DNA of 8,752 nt from an uncultured Bacilli bacterium (lineage in GTDB: Bacteria; Bacillota_I; Bacilli_A; RF39; UBA660). The notes under the pieces were generated by a model. That model worked only from the letters and a program-made list of their open reading frames with translations. It was not told the DNA's origin and did no database searches. Position numbers and translations under genes: made by a program. Below, piece by piece: positions 1 to 6,878 of this stretch. The first letter of the stretch is position 1. Each line of letters opens with the position of its first letter. The stretch covers positions 1 to 8,752 of the forward strand of contig CAJUMA010000024.1 in the NCBI GenBank assembly GCA_910587065.1, read 5' to 3'.

Positions 1-10
1 TTTTTTTTTT
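1..10 (+). other. T10 run at the window edge, possible tail of a terminator lying outside
   Basis: Ten T residues open the window. They would fit the U-tract of a rightward terminator whose hairpin lies before position 1, converging on the leftward terminator at 55-80. The hairpin is not visible, so this is a guess. Positions 11-54 show nothing recognisable. Confidence 0.2.
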
Positions 11-54
11 AGCAAGCCCTAATCGTCTTGTCAAGTGTATTTTTACATGTTTAC

Positions 55-80
55 AAAAAAAAGAAATCTTTCGACTTCTT
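55..80 (-). terminator. Rho-independent terminator of the large zinc-ribbon gene
   Basis: Read on the minus strand, AAGAAGTC (80-73) pairs with GATTTCTT (68-61). This gives an 8-bp stem with one G-U pair and a GAAA tetraloop, followed directly by a run of eight U (the last two stem bases plus 60-55). It begins one base after the TAG stop at 81-83. This is a textbook intrinsic terminator and closes the leftward zinc-ribbon pair. Confidence 0.85.
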
Positions 81-2108
81 CTATAAACATAAACTTGGAT
101 CAGTTGTACAATCGGGAACTCCTGTTACATCATTTTCTGGAATTCCGCCTTCCTCTGGTGAAGTAACGCCTGTTTCACCACTAAAATCTGTTCCAAAATT
201 TAGTGATCCATCATTTAAATACAGATTAATTATCATTGGAAGATATAAACCAATTTTTCCTGCTGATTGACTAGCAGTTGTTATTTTTTGTTTTTCTTCT
301 TCAGTTAAATATTTCTTATTTATACTATTTTTTACATTTACTTTAGCATCTTTAGGATTAACATCTTGAACTTCACTAAGGATTAAATTAATATTGTATG
401 CTTGGCCATCAGCATAAACTACTGCTCCTATTTTAGTATTATTTTCTCTAGTTGTACTAGTTTTTTTCTTTGTATTTTCATAAGTTAAATCAAGAACATT
501 TTGTGAACCAACTTTATAAGATAATCCATATCCACTAGCTGTTGGAAATATTTCTGTAATAGCAAATTCTTCATCTACTTTTGATCTTACCCTTATACCA
601 TCTAATTTTTCCCCAAACATAGCTGTACAAATCTCAATAGTGGCATCTCCCATATTAGCTGCCATACTATCATAATCTATCTCTTCTAGTTGCTTTTTAA
701 ACTCATCATCGCTCATTTCAACAAACTTAGCTGCTTCGCTTACAAACTTCTTATTATTAGCTAGACTTTTAAAAAATTGTCTAAAGAAAATCTTACGATT
801 ACTTTCATTAAAATTAATTCTAACAATATTTGATTTTTTACTTTCACCATGAATTGTAATATCACTTACAGTTTGTGTACTATGCATACTCTTAAAACCA
901 TTTGATAAAGCTGATTTTAATGCATTAATCATTGATATGTAATCAACATTATTTTGTTCATTAACATCAAATATTGTACTTAAACCTTCTATTTCATCAT
1001 AGATGTAGTTTTCATAATAATTTTGGAATAAAACATACATTCTTGATTCATTTAAATAAACTTCTAAATTAATAGGATTATCAATTAACTCTTCTCCAAA
1101 ATTAAGACTAGTTAAATTAAATGTATAATCTATTGCCTTACTACATAAATCAATAGCATAATTACCATTTAATTTAGCTGCTAAATTAGTATCAGTTGAA
1201 CTAATAGAAAAATCAATATCATATGCACCACTAGATTTCTCAATACGATCATTAGTAATTGATTTAGTTCCCATAGTTAAAGCAGATATAACAGCACTGA
1301 TTCTTTTATCGGCAGACTTATACTGACTGCTATAATAAAGAAAACCAAGCACACCAACAATTGCAAACACGATTACTATAACTAAAATTATAATTAAGTT
1401 TTTCTTATTCTTTTTCTTTTTATCTTCACTCGATAAAGTACTACCAAGTTTTACTGCCTCACCATTTGGTGCAATAAATTCAGGATTTATTGCATTAGTA
1501 ACTTGAACTTGTTCTTGTGGATTTTGAACACCTGTTTGTAATTCACCTGGATTAGGAGTTTGCATGGTCGTTTGCATATTATCTATTACACCTTGATTGC
1601 CCTGAGGCTGACTAACTTGTGCCTCCCCTTGTAAAGAATTTTGAGCATTTGGTACTTGCGAACTCACTTGAGCTACTCCATTAGAAACACTCGTTACTCC
1701 ACCATTTAAAGTTATATTTTCTGCTCCTGGTTGATTACTAAAATTATTAGTTTCTACAGCACCTTGATTTACTACATTATTATCAATTACAGGAATCTGT
1801 CCATTATTAACAGCTACATTTTCTCCCATAGTTGGAACCTGACTAGTTACAGTTACTTGTTGCCCCGAAACTCCATTCACTACTCCTGTTGAATTTTCTA
1901 AATTTCCCGTTTCCACTGGATTTACCATATTTCCATTATTGACAGTCATATTTTGATCTTGCGGTAAAACTGGACTCTCTGGTACTGTTGGCAAAACTGA
2001 AGTGTCTGTTGGTACAGTTTGAGTATTGTCGCCTTGAACATTAGCATTACATACTGGACAAACTGTTACGCCATCAGGTATCTCATTATTACAGTTTATA
2101 CATCTCAT
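81..2108 (-). CDS. Zinc-ribbon, single-pass membrane protein with large outside domain (675 aa)
   Basis: The protein starts with a zinc ribbon, C3-x2-C6 and C17-x2-C20, in the typical 'CxxCNxxIPDG...CPxC' form. Residues about 25-228 are a low-complexity linker rich in N, Q, V, T and P. A basic stretch K230-K236 precedes one membrane helix, about 238-259. By the positive-inside rule the ribbon lies in the cytoplasm and residues 262-675 lie outside. The tail carries two cysteines (about 669 and 674). The architecture (ribbon, helix, outside domain) resembles TcaA/YvbJ-type proteins of Bacillota, but I see no proof of orthology. The function is unknown; a sensing or envelope role is inference. 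The ATG at 2108 follows AGAGGG at 7-nt spacing. It is a paralogue of the next gene: both share G-N-Y..D, a helical F..F...L..(N/D)..FV.E.A segment, and the same order of parts. The gene has its own promoter 65 bp from its neighbour and a strong terminator at its end. Confidence 0.85.
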   Translation of the reverse strand: MRCINCNNEIPDGVTVCPVCNANVQGDNTQTVPTDTSVLPTVPESPVLPQDQNMTVNNGNMVNPVETGNLENSTGVVNGVSGQQVTVTSQVPTMGENVAVNNGQIPVIDNNVVNQGAVETNNFSNQPGAENITLNGGVTSVSNGVAQVSSQVPNAQNSLQGEAQVSQPQGNQGVIDNMQTTMQTPNPGELQTGVQNPQEQVQVTNAINPEFIAPNGEAVKLGSTLSSEDKKKKNKKNLIIILVIVIVFAIVGVLGFLYYSSQYKSADKRISAVISALTMGTKSITNDRIEKSSGAYDIDFSISSTDTNLAAKLNGNYAIDLCSKAIDYTFNLTSLNFGEELIDNPINLEVYLNESRMYVLFQNYYENYIYDEIEGLSTIFDVNEQNNVDYISMINALKSALSNGFKSMHSTQTVSDITIHGESKKSNIVRINFNESNRKIFFRQFFKSLANNKKFVSEAAKFVEMSDDEFKKQLEEIDYDSMAANMGDATIEICTAMFGEKLDGIRVRSKVDEEFAITEIFPTASGYGLSYKVGSQNVLDLTYENTKKKTSTTRENNTKIGAVVYADGQAYNINLILSEVQDVNPKDAKVNVKNSINKKYLTEEEKQKITTASQSAGKIGLYLPMIINLYLNDGSLNFGTDFSGETGVTSPEEGGIPENDVTGVPDCTTDPSLCL

Positions 2109-2142
2109 AATTTTTCCCTCTTTACTATTCTAATCTATTAAT

Positions 2143-2171
2143 ATAATAATATATTTACACTATCTTATCAA
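2143..2171 (-). promoter_or_regulatory. Sigma-A type promoter of the 675-aa zinc-ribbon gene
   Basis: On the minus strand, TTGATA (2171-2166) and TATTAT (2148-2143) are separated by 17 bp. Each differs from consensus at one base. The predicted start near 2136 gives a leader of about 28 nt with AGAGGG before the ATG at 2108. No terminator lies between this gene and the upstream paralogue, so read-through is also possible. Confidence 0.6.
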
Positions 2172-2173
2172 GT

Positions 2174-3655
2174 TTATTCTGTACTCTCGTTTACATTTAC
2201 TAAATTAACTGGACAAGAAATTATCTCATTTTCATAAGTACAACTACACATATCTTCTCCAGGATTACAAACACACGTTAAATCAGGAGTACATTTTTCT
2301 TTGTAATAGTCCTTTATATGATCTATAAATGTAACATCTTTTAAATAATAATTAGTATTTGTTTTTATTTTATTATAATCATCCAAAGTAAAATCTTTAA
2401 CATTTTTATAGTTTTCAATATCTTGCTTCTTTACCTTGGCTTGCTTATCCTCTTCCAAATATAAATTAATATCTGTTACATACTTATCTGTATCAAGCGT
2501 AATATCATACGTTTTTTCATTTAAATTTTCAAGTTCTTTTATTTTTGAGGCAAATGTCAAATTATAGATATTTTCATCATTCTTAAAATAATCTAAATAA
2601 TATTTAGTTTCGCCAATATCAAAAACATACCTTTTCTTCTCTTCTTCATCAAGCAAAAATTCTATTCGATAAATTTTCTTTTTCGAAAAATATACCGAAA
2701 CAGTTGTTTTATTAGCTGAATCACTACTATATTTATAATTACTCGTAGTTATACGATTTTCAATATTTTTTATAATCTCATCCGACTTTTTATCCTGTAT
2801 TCTAGCAACTTCATTAACAAAATTGACATCATCTTTTAATTCCGATAAAAATGTTTCAATAAATTTAACTTTTGTTGGGCTGTCTAAGACTAAAGAACGT
2901 TTATTTACATTTATATCTTTACCTAAATAAGTAATAGATGTCTTTTCAGTGCTATAATTCATTTGCTTTAACGTAAAAGATAAAGCATCAGTCATACCTA
3001 TAACAATCGAATATAAATCATAATTTTTAGTTTTTAAAAAGCCTGTTTTGTCTTCTATTGGAAAATATAAATATTCATCTCCATAAATTTGATTACTTTG
3101 AAAGTAAATATTATTGTCTTTCATATAGGCATTAAATACTAAATCCCTAGTATCTATTAATACTTCACCAGTTGCTTCTTTGGGATCTCGCATATTTCCC
3201 GTTAGGTTAATAATTTTATTTTTAACATCATAGCCATAATTGCCTTCAAAGGCCACACTTTCATTATTAACTTTTAAAGTCAATTTGTATTTTCCTGAAG
3301 CTGAGTAACGAGAACCTAAGAAATTATCTTCCAAATATTCACCTAAACCATCTACGACTCGTGTGAACACTTTATAATTTGGTTCACTTTTAGTAGTAAA
3401 CATTGATGCAATTAAAGTAATAAAAATTATTATTACAAATATGATTAAGGCAACTGCACCCACAACTACCTTTCTATTTTTAGGTTCTCTTATATAAACT
3501 TTAATATCAAACTTATCACTATTATAATCAGTGTTATCTATATTACCAAAATCAATAATAGGATTTTCTTTTTGATTGGGATCAATTTTACTATTACAAT
3601 AAGGACACACTTCTGACACATCAGGTATAAACTTATTACAATTTAGACATTTCAT
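2174..3655 (-). CDS. Zinc-ribbon, single-pass membrane protein with Cys-rich tail (493 aa)
   Basis: The N-terminal zinc ribbon uses C3-x2-C6 and C17-x2-C20. A short acidic and polar linker follows, then a basic patch (R57, K59, R61, K62), one membrane helix about 63-85, and an outside domain to residue 493. Compared with its paralogue downstream, the N/Q-rich linker is almost absent (about 40 instead of about 200 residues). The last 40 residues hold six cysteines (455, 461, 463, 470, 472, 481), which would sit outside the membrane and could form disulfides. No enzyme motif is visible and the function is unknown. The ATG at 3655 follows GTGGGA, a modest ribosome site. The gene is first in a leftward pair and is read from a strong promoter divergent from the polymerase gene. 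Confidence 0.85.
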   Translation of the reverse strand: MKCLNCNKFIPDVSEVCPYCNSKIDPNQKENPIIDFGNIDNTDYNSDKFDIKVYIREPKNRKVVVGAVALIIFVIIIFITLIASMFTTKSEPNYKVFTRVVDGLGEYLEDNFLGSRYSASGKYKLTLKVNNESVAFEGNYGYDVKNKIINLTGNMRDPKEATGEVLIDTRDLVFNAYMKDNNIYFQSNQIYGDEYLYFPIEDKTGFLKTKNYDLYSIVIGMTDALSFTLKQMNYSTEKTSITYLGKDINVNKRSLVLDSPTKVKFIETFLSELKDDVNFVNEVARIQDKKSDEIIKNIENRITTSNYKYSSDSANKTTVSVYFSKKKIYRIEFLLDEEEKKRYVFDIGETKYYLDYFKNDENIYNLTFASKIKELENLNEKTYDITLDTDKYVTDINLYLEEDKQAKVKKQDIENYKNVKDFTLDDYNKIKTNTNYYLKDVTFIDHIKDYYKEKCTPDLTCVCNPGEDMCSCTYENEIISCPVNLVNVNESTE

Positions 3656-3687
3656 AGTTTTCCCACTTTCTTTTTACTCTTAATATA

Positions 3688-3716
3688 AGTATAAAATAAA
3701 TTGAATAAAAGTTCAA
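3688..3716 (-). promoter_or_regulatory. Sigma-A type promoter for the leftward zinc-ribbon pair
   Basis: On the minus strand, TTGAAC (3716-3711), a 17-bp spacer and TATACT (3693-3688). The transcript should start near 3681, giving a leader of about 25 nt. Its -35 box lies 12 bp from the -35 box of the rightward promoter, so the two are back to back. Confidence 0.7.
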
Positions 3717-3731
3717 TGAAATTTTCTATTG
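3714..3731. promoter_or_regulatory. Imperfect dyad between the two divergent -35 boxes, possible operator
   Basis: CAATGAAA (3714-3721) and TTTCTATTG (3723-3731) form an inverted repeat with one extra base. It overlaps both -35 elements, so a bound protein could control both directions. It does not match the Gram-positive LexA (DinR) box. In such AT-rich DNA a short dyad may be chance. Confidence 0.25.
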
Positions 3732-3757
3732 ACTACATCAAACAATTGTACTATATT
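3729..3757 (+). promoter_or_regulatory. Sigma-A type promoter of the Y-family polymerase operon
   Basis: TTGACT (3729-3734), a 17-bp spacer and TATATT (3752-3757) are near consensus. The transcript should start about 3764, so the leader would be only about 11 nt and begin with the ribosome site AGGTGA itself. I see no LexA-type box over it. Confidence 0.75.
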
Positions 3758-3774
3758 ATTTTTAGGTGAGGCAT

Positions 3775-5034
3775 ATGGATGATTATATAAAAAGAAATAT
3801 ATTATGTATTGACTTAAAAAGCTTTTTTGCATCCGTTGAGTGTGTCGAAAGAAAATTAGATCCTTATAACACTCCATTAGTTGTCTGTGATCCTACAAGA
3901 AACGGTGCTATAACGTTAGCTGTAAGTCCTTACCTAAAAAAATTTGGCATAAAAGGTCGTTCAAGAGTTTATGAACTTCCCAAAAATCTTGGAATAATCA
4001 AAGTTCCACCACGAATGAGACTTTATCAACAAAAAAGTAAAGAAGTCATAAAAATTTATTTAGAATATGTAGCTCCAGAAGATTTACATATCTATTCAAT
4101 TGACGAATGTTTCTTAGATGTTACTAATTATCTAAAATTGTACAAAAAAACAGATTACGAATTAGCTTTAGAAATTCTTAATAAAATTCAAGAAAAAACA
4201 GGCCTTACTGCTACTGCTGGAATTGGTCCTAATTTACTTCTTGCTAAAGTTAGTATGGATATTGAAGCAAAGCACACTAAAGATAACATCGCTTATTGGG
4301 GATATGATGAAGTTAAAACAAAACTTTGGAGCATTCACCCCCTATCAAAAATGTGGGGAATTGGTCCTCACATGGAAGTACGATTAAATAAACTAGGTTT
4401 TTCATCTATTGGAGATATTGCACAAGCTAATAAAGAGCTATTACGTAAAAACTTTGGTATTATAGGAGAAGAACTTTGGTTACACGCTAATGGCATTGAC
4501 ACATCCAAAATAAGCGATTTAAACAATGCTCCTGTAAAAGAAAAGAGTTATTCTCATTCACAAGTACTATTTAAGGATTATTTTGATTTTAATATTAACT
4601 TAATCATTTTTGAAATGCTTGATGTATTATGTAGAAGACTTCGAAAAGAAAAAAAGTTATGCGGTCTTATTGGATTTGGTATATCCTACTCTAAAAGTGT
4701 TGGAGGCGGATTTTATCACTCTAATAAATTAGCAATTCAAACCGATGACTCAAACATTTTGTATCGTGAATGTATGCATATATTTGATAAATATTACAAT
4801 AAAAGCCCCATAAGAAAAGTTTCAATCTCATTTGGTAAACTTACAAATAATGAAACAAGACAACTAGATTTATTTCAAGATCCAAAAAAAGTCGAAAAAA
4901 TTATACAAATTAACGAAGCAATTGACAGCATAAAAGAAAAATATGGAGCAAATAAACTTGTTCCTGCTGCCTCTTTGCTAAAAGACTCAACACTATTAGA
5001 AAGGAATAATAAAATAGGCGGACATAATGCATGA
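3775..5034 (+). CDS. Y-family DNA polymerase, UvrX/YqjW (UmuC/DinB) type
   Basis: This is a translesion DNA polymerase that copies past damaged bases (419 aa; Bacillus YqjW and UvrX are of similar length). The palm motif C-I-D-L-K-S-F-F-A-S-V-E places the first catalytic aspartate at D13 and the steric-gate residue at F18. The second catalytic pair, D110-E111, lies in 'YSIDECFLD'. Fingers residues Y53, K60 and R64 are also typical. A helix-hairpin-helix ('WGIGPHMEVRLNKLG') lies near residues 190-205, followed by the little-finger domain. Q-L-D-L-F at about 363-367 matches the beta-clamp binding pentapeptide. An in-frame GTG at 3766 would add three residues, but it lies inside the AGGTGA (3764-3769) ribosome site, and the ATG at 3775 is spaced 5 nt from it, so I chose the ATG. 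The stop overlaps the next start, coupling it to the YolD-like gene. Which paralogue (uvrX or yqjW) it is cannot be decided here. Confidence 0.93.
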   Translation: MDDYIKRNILCIDLKSFFASVECVERKLDPYNTPLVVCDPTRNGAITLAVSPYLKKFGIKGRSRVYELPKNLGIIKVPPRMRLYQQKSKEVIKIYLEYVAPEDLHIYSIDECFLDVTNYLKLYKKTDYELALEILNKIQEKTGLTATAGIGPNLLLAKVSMDIEAKHTKDNIAYWGYDEVKTKLWSIHPLSKMWGIGPHMEVRLNKLGFSSIGDIAQANKELLRKNFGIIGEELWLHANGIDTSKISDLNNAPVKEKSYSHSQVLFKDYFDFNINLIIFEMLDVLCRRLRKEKKLCGLIGFGISYSKSVGGGFYHSNKLAIQTDDSNILYRECMHIFDKYYNKSPIRKVSISFGKLTNNETRQLDLFQDPKKVEKIIQINEAIDSIKEKYGANKLVPAASLLKDSTLLERNNKIGGHNA

Positions 5035-5356
5035 TCGTGGACTGATAAAGTGGGCTCCATTTGCATCAGTTATAAATGGGCACCAATTATTAAAAGAAAT
5101 TCATGAAGAGAAATCAAGGATTACTAAACCCACATTATCAGAAGATCAAATTAATTATTTGGAAGAAATAATTTTAGAAATTTATACAAGCAAAATCCCT
5201 GCCACTATATATTTCTATGAATACGGTCACATATACAAAATTGAAGGAATTATAACAAAAATAAACACTGTAACAAAAGAAATTACAATAAATAATCAAA
5301 AAAACATATTTTTTATGAATATTATTAGAATTATAAAAAAAATGCTTGATTTTTAA
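5027..5356 (+). CDS. YolD-like family protein
   Basis: This is a 109-aa protein opening 'HDRGLIKWAPF', the hallmark of the YolD-like family. In Bacillota these proteins are very often encoded beside UvrX/YqjW polymerases (as in yqjW-yqjX and uvrX-yolD) and have been proposed as their small partner, by analogy with UmuD. That role is inference from context. The C-terminal half (about 60-105) is predicted mostly beta, ending in a basic, hydrophobic tail. The ATG at 5027 follows AGGCGG (5016-5021) at 5 nt, and the gene overlaps the polymerase stop codon by 8 bases, so the two are translated together. No hairpin terminator follows; the tRNA gene starts 33 bp downstream and may share the transcript. 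Confidence 0.88.
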   Translation: MHDRGLIKWAPFASVINGHQLLKEIHEEKSRITKPTLSEDQINYLEEIILEIYTSKIPATIYFYEYGHIYKIEGIITKINTVTKEITINNQKNIFFMNIIRIIKKMLDF

Positions 5357-5389
5357 ATGTAATTTTGTTATCATTATCTTGTTGCTGAT

Positions 5390-5466
5390 GGGGAATTAGC
5401 TCAGCTGGCTAGAGCACCACGCTTGCACCGTGGGGGTCAGGGGTTCGAATCCCCTATTCTCCACCA
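5390..5466 (+). tRNA. tRNA-Ala (UGC), CCA encoded
   Basis: A full cloverleaf can be drawn. The acceptor GGGGAAT pairs with ATTCTCC with one G-U. The anticodon stem CCACG/CGTGG encloses the loop CTTGCAC, whose anticodon TGC (5424-5426) reads Ala codons. The T arm AGGGG/CCCCT has the loop TTCGAAT. The discriminator A is at 5463 and CCA at 5464-5466 is in the DNA. An 8-bp inverted repeat, TTGTTGCT (5379-5386) and AGCAACAA (5475-5482), brackets it and may help the precursor fold. tRNA 3' ends are common integration targets, and an integrase remnant lies 157 bp downstream. No second copy of this 3' end occurs in the window. Confidence 0.96.
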
Positions 5467-5506
5467 TTAATATTAGCAACAATGCACTGTGTTCATAAAA
5501 TCATAA

Positions 5507-5525
5507 TTTCTAGTGTGATTAGAAA
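5507..5525 (+). promoter_or_regulatory. Small hairpin next to the small-peptide ribosome site
   Basis: TTTCTA (5507-5512) and TAGAAA (5520-5525) can pair around a 7-nt loop. The right arm touches the AAGGATGAT ribosome site of the small ORF at 5536. It could reduce translation, but the stem is short and AT-rich. Confidence 0.2.
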
Positions 5526-5535
5526 GGATGATAAC

Positions 5536-5610
5536 ATGAAGAAAAGAACATTTTTATTGATTATAAATATATGCATTGCAATAGCATTTATAATAATAGC
5601 TTTAAATTAA
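5536..5610 (+). CDS. 24-residue single-span membrane peptide
   Basis: This small ORF encodes a start of M-K-K-R, then about 18 almost purely hydrophobic residues (L, I, F, A and one C), ending in L-N and a TAA stop. It looks like a one-pass membrane peptide with its basic end inside. A good ribosome site, AAGGATGAT (5524-5532), stands just before the ATG, the main reason to believe the gene is real. It sits between tRNA-Ala and the 3' end of the integrase remnant. No family is recognised. It could be a type I toxin-like peptide, a small envelope peptide, or a chance ORF. No clear promoter or antisense RNA is visible, so a toxin role would be speculation. Confidence 0.5.
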   Translation: MKKRTFLLIINICIAIAFIIIALN

Positions 5611-5618
5611 AAAGCTAA

Positions 5619-5650
5619 AAGATTAAATTTTTTCGAGAGTGTTTAATCTT
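5619..5650 (-). terminator. Possible weak terminator at the 3' end of the integrase remnant
   Basis: AAGATTAAA (5619-5627) and TTTAATCTT (5642-5650) form a perfect 9-bp inverted repeat with a 14-nt loop over the last codons of the integrase. On the minus strand it is followed by TTTTAGCTTTTTAAT, which is U-rich. The AT-only stem makes it weak. Confidence 0.35.
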
Positions 5651-6336
5651 AAAGAATTTAGAGTACTTAGTACTCTTTTTTCTTGTTCTAAATTATAATG
5701 TACATAAATATCAAGTGTAGTACTTATTTTAGAATGTCCTAAACGATTTGATACATCATTAATAGGTATTCCCTCATTAACTAACAAAGTTGCGTGAGAA
5801 TGTCTAAACTGATGTAACGTAATAGGTCTAATATTAACTTTAGAACAAGCATTTAATTTAACTCTATTAATAGTAGTTGGAGCTAAAGGCTTAATTCCAC
5901 CAAATATATAATAATCAAAACATTCATCACTATATAAATTAATATAGTATTCTTTCAATTTACATAATTCATTAACTAAATAATCATCAATAACAATAAC
6001 ACGATAACTTGATAAATTCTTAGGTGTATCAAGTTCTCTTCCACCTTTAGAAGTCATATTATGATTTATATGTACATGATTATCAATTAAATCGCTAAAC
6101 CTTAAAGCTATACATTCCCCAGGTCTAACACCAGTAAAAAACATAAAAGTAAAAAATAATTCATAAATATGATTATCAACACCACTAATAAATAAATTAA
6201 ATTCATCTAAAGTATAATAATCATATTTTTTTACTTCATATTTTCTTTTAAAATTTCCAATTTCTTTAAGATAATTATTAGATAAATCTAAATAATCATA
6301 AGAAAATTGTAAAAATTGATTAAAACATACATACAA
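5623..6336 (-). pseudogene. Tyrosine recombinase (phage/Tn916-type integrase), catalytic domain only, 5'-truncated
   Basis: The open frame covers about 237 residues and holds the complete tyrosine-recombinase catalytic set: R71 (TGVRPGE), K106 (beta-hairpin lysine), H175 and R178 (LHQFRHSH), H201 (LGH) and Y211 (the nucleophile, 'DIYVHY'). The first 30 residues look like the end of the core-binding domain ('...DLSNNYLKEIGNFKRK'). The rest of that domain and the N-terminal arm-binding domain, about 130-160 residues in this family, are missing. The frame opens with TTG at 6336, has no ribosome site, and stays open without a sensible start until about 6400, inside sequence that codes for something else on the plus strand. 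It is therefore most likely a 5' deletion, with the breakpoint near 6320-6340. It belongs to an element once inserted downstream of tRNA-Ala. A shortened but working recombinase cannot be excluded. Confidence 0.8.
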
Positions 6337-6536
6337 GCTACAAAAGAGATGAAGACATTGATGAAAACATTGAAGTTTGTCTCTGTGAGAGCTGTGGAGC
6401 TATAAGAGGTTATAAGATTGGCGATAAAATTATAACTGAATATGAAACACTTAAAGAACTTTATCCAGAAATAGATAAATTTAAACCACAATTAGAAGAA
6501 GTCGAAAATGAACACAAAAAAAAGCTTATAAAGTAA
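6324..6536 (+). pseudogene. 3' remnant of an unidentified plus-strand gene with a CxCxxC motif
   Basis: On the plus strand, a frame with no ATG start runs from just after a TAA at 6321 to TAA at 6534-6536 (70 codons). Its make-up is that of a real protein: acidic 'DEDIDENIE', a zinc-ribbon-like 'VCLCESCGA', then a charged helical tail ending in H-K-K-K-L-I-K. It ends exactly at a hairpin terminator, as an authentic 3' end would. Its N-terminal part would lie to the left, where the integrase remnant now is, so both genes are cut at the same junction. I do not recognise the family. An overlapping minus-strand frame at 6288-6491 is its shadow. Confidence 0.55.
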
Positions 6537-6550
6537 TTTTATAAGCTTTT
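6520..6550. terminator. Bidirectional hairpin terminator
   Basis: AAAAGCTTATAAA (6520-6532) pairs perfectly with TTTATAAGCTTTT (6538-6550) around a 5-nt loop. On the plus strand the stem ends in TTTT and is followed by ATTTT. On the minus strand it ends in TTTT and runs into further T (6519-6516). The TAA of the plus-strand remnant falls in its loop. Confidence 0.7.
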
Positions 6551-6580
6551 ATTTTAAAAGTTATATAATTTTTGACTATC

Positions 6581-6678
6581 TTTTTATAATTTCTTAGATG
6601 TTATTATATCCTTTATTTTTAAGTATTTATGGCATTTTTATTTTTAGAGGTATTCACATATATTTTTATAATTTCTTA
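6581..6678 (+). repeat. Pair of 16-bp direct repeats, 82 bp apart
   Basis: TTTTTATAATTTCTTA occurs at 6581-6596 and again at 6663-6678, just before repeat copy A. It is not present before copy B. It could be a short duplication or a target-type repeat; the simple composition limits what it proves. Confidence 0.4.
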
Positions 6679-6688
6679 TATTTTGGCT

Positions 6689-6878
6689 TTCAAAAGTAGT
6701 AAATTGGTAGTAAAATTCAGAAAATTTTTAAAGTATTCTTATAAAATATAAAAAAATACTATGTAATGTAATAATATCAAAGTATAGTCTTATAGGCGAG
6801 ACTAGCGGCATAGACACTAAAGTCTTCGCCATAATAAGGGATAGTATTACCCTTATTATGTAGCATGAAGCATGTAGC
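6689..6878. repeat. 190-bp direct repeat, copy A: possible integrase attachment region
   Basis: Copy A matches copy B at 7571-7761 with about 12 substitutions and one indel by hand alignment (about 93%), and the similarity stops sharply on both sides. In order it holds: two tandem 12-bp repeats AAGTAGTAAATT (6694-6705) and GGTAGTAAAATT (6706-6717), which resemble arm sites of Tn916-family integrases; an AT-rich middle; a stem GGCGAGACT/AGTCTTCGCC (6795-6803/6821-6830); and an 11-9-11 dyad CATAATAAGGG / CCCTTATTATG (6830-6840/6850-6860) around ATAGTATTA. Differences cluster in the middle, while the arm repeats and the dyad are nearly unchanged. It lies 37 bp past the stop of the minus-strand transglutaminase-like gene. 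Its role as an att site is inference. Confidence 0.8.

Noticed and set aside
28..270. Plus-strand open frame of 80 codons
   Set aside because: It lies opposite the 3' end of the 675-aa zinc-ribbon gene and its terminator, and has no family likeness; it is a shadow frame.
3766..3774. GTG at 3766 as start of the polymerase
   Set aside because: The GTG is part of the AGGTGA ribosome site and almost at the predicted transcript start; the ATG at 3775 has proper spacing and fits the family N-terminus.
4875..5374. Minus-strand frames of 63 and 66 codons opposite the polymerase and YolD-like genes
   Set aside because: They are antisense to well-supported coupled genes and have no recognisable protein character.
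6288..6491. Minus-strand frame of 67 codons
   Set aside because: It spans the breakpoint and lies opposite the better-supported plus-strand remnant; composition is typical of an antisense shadow.
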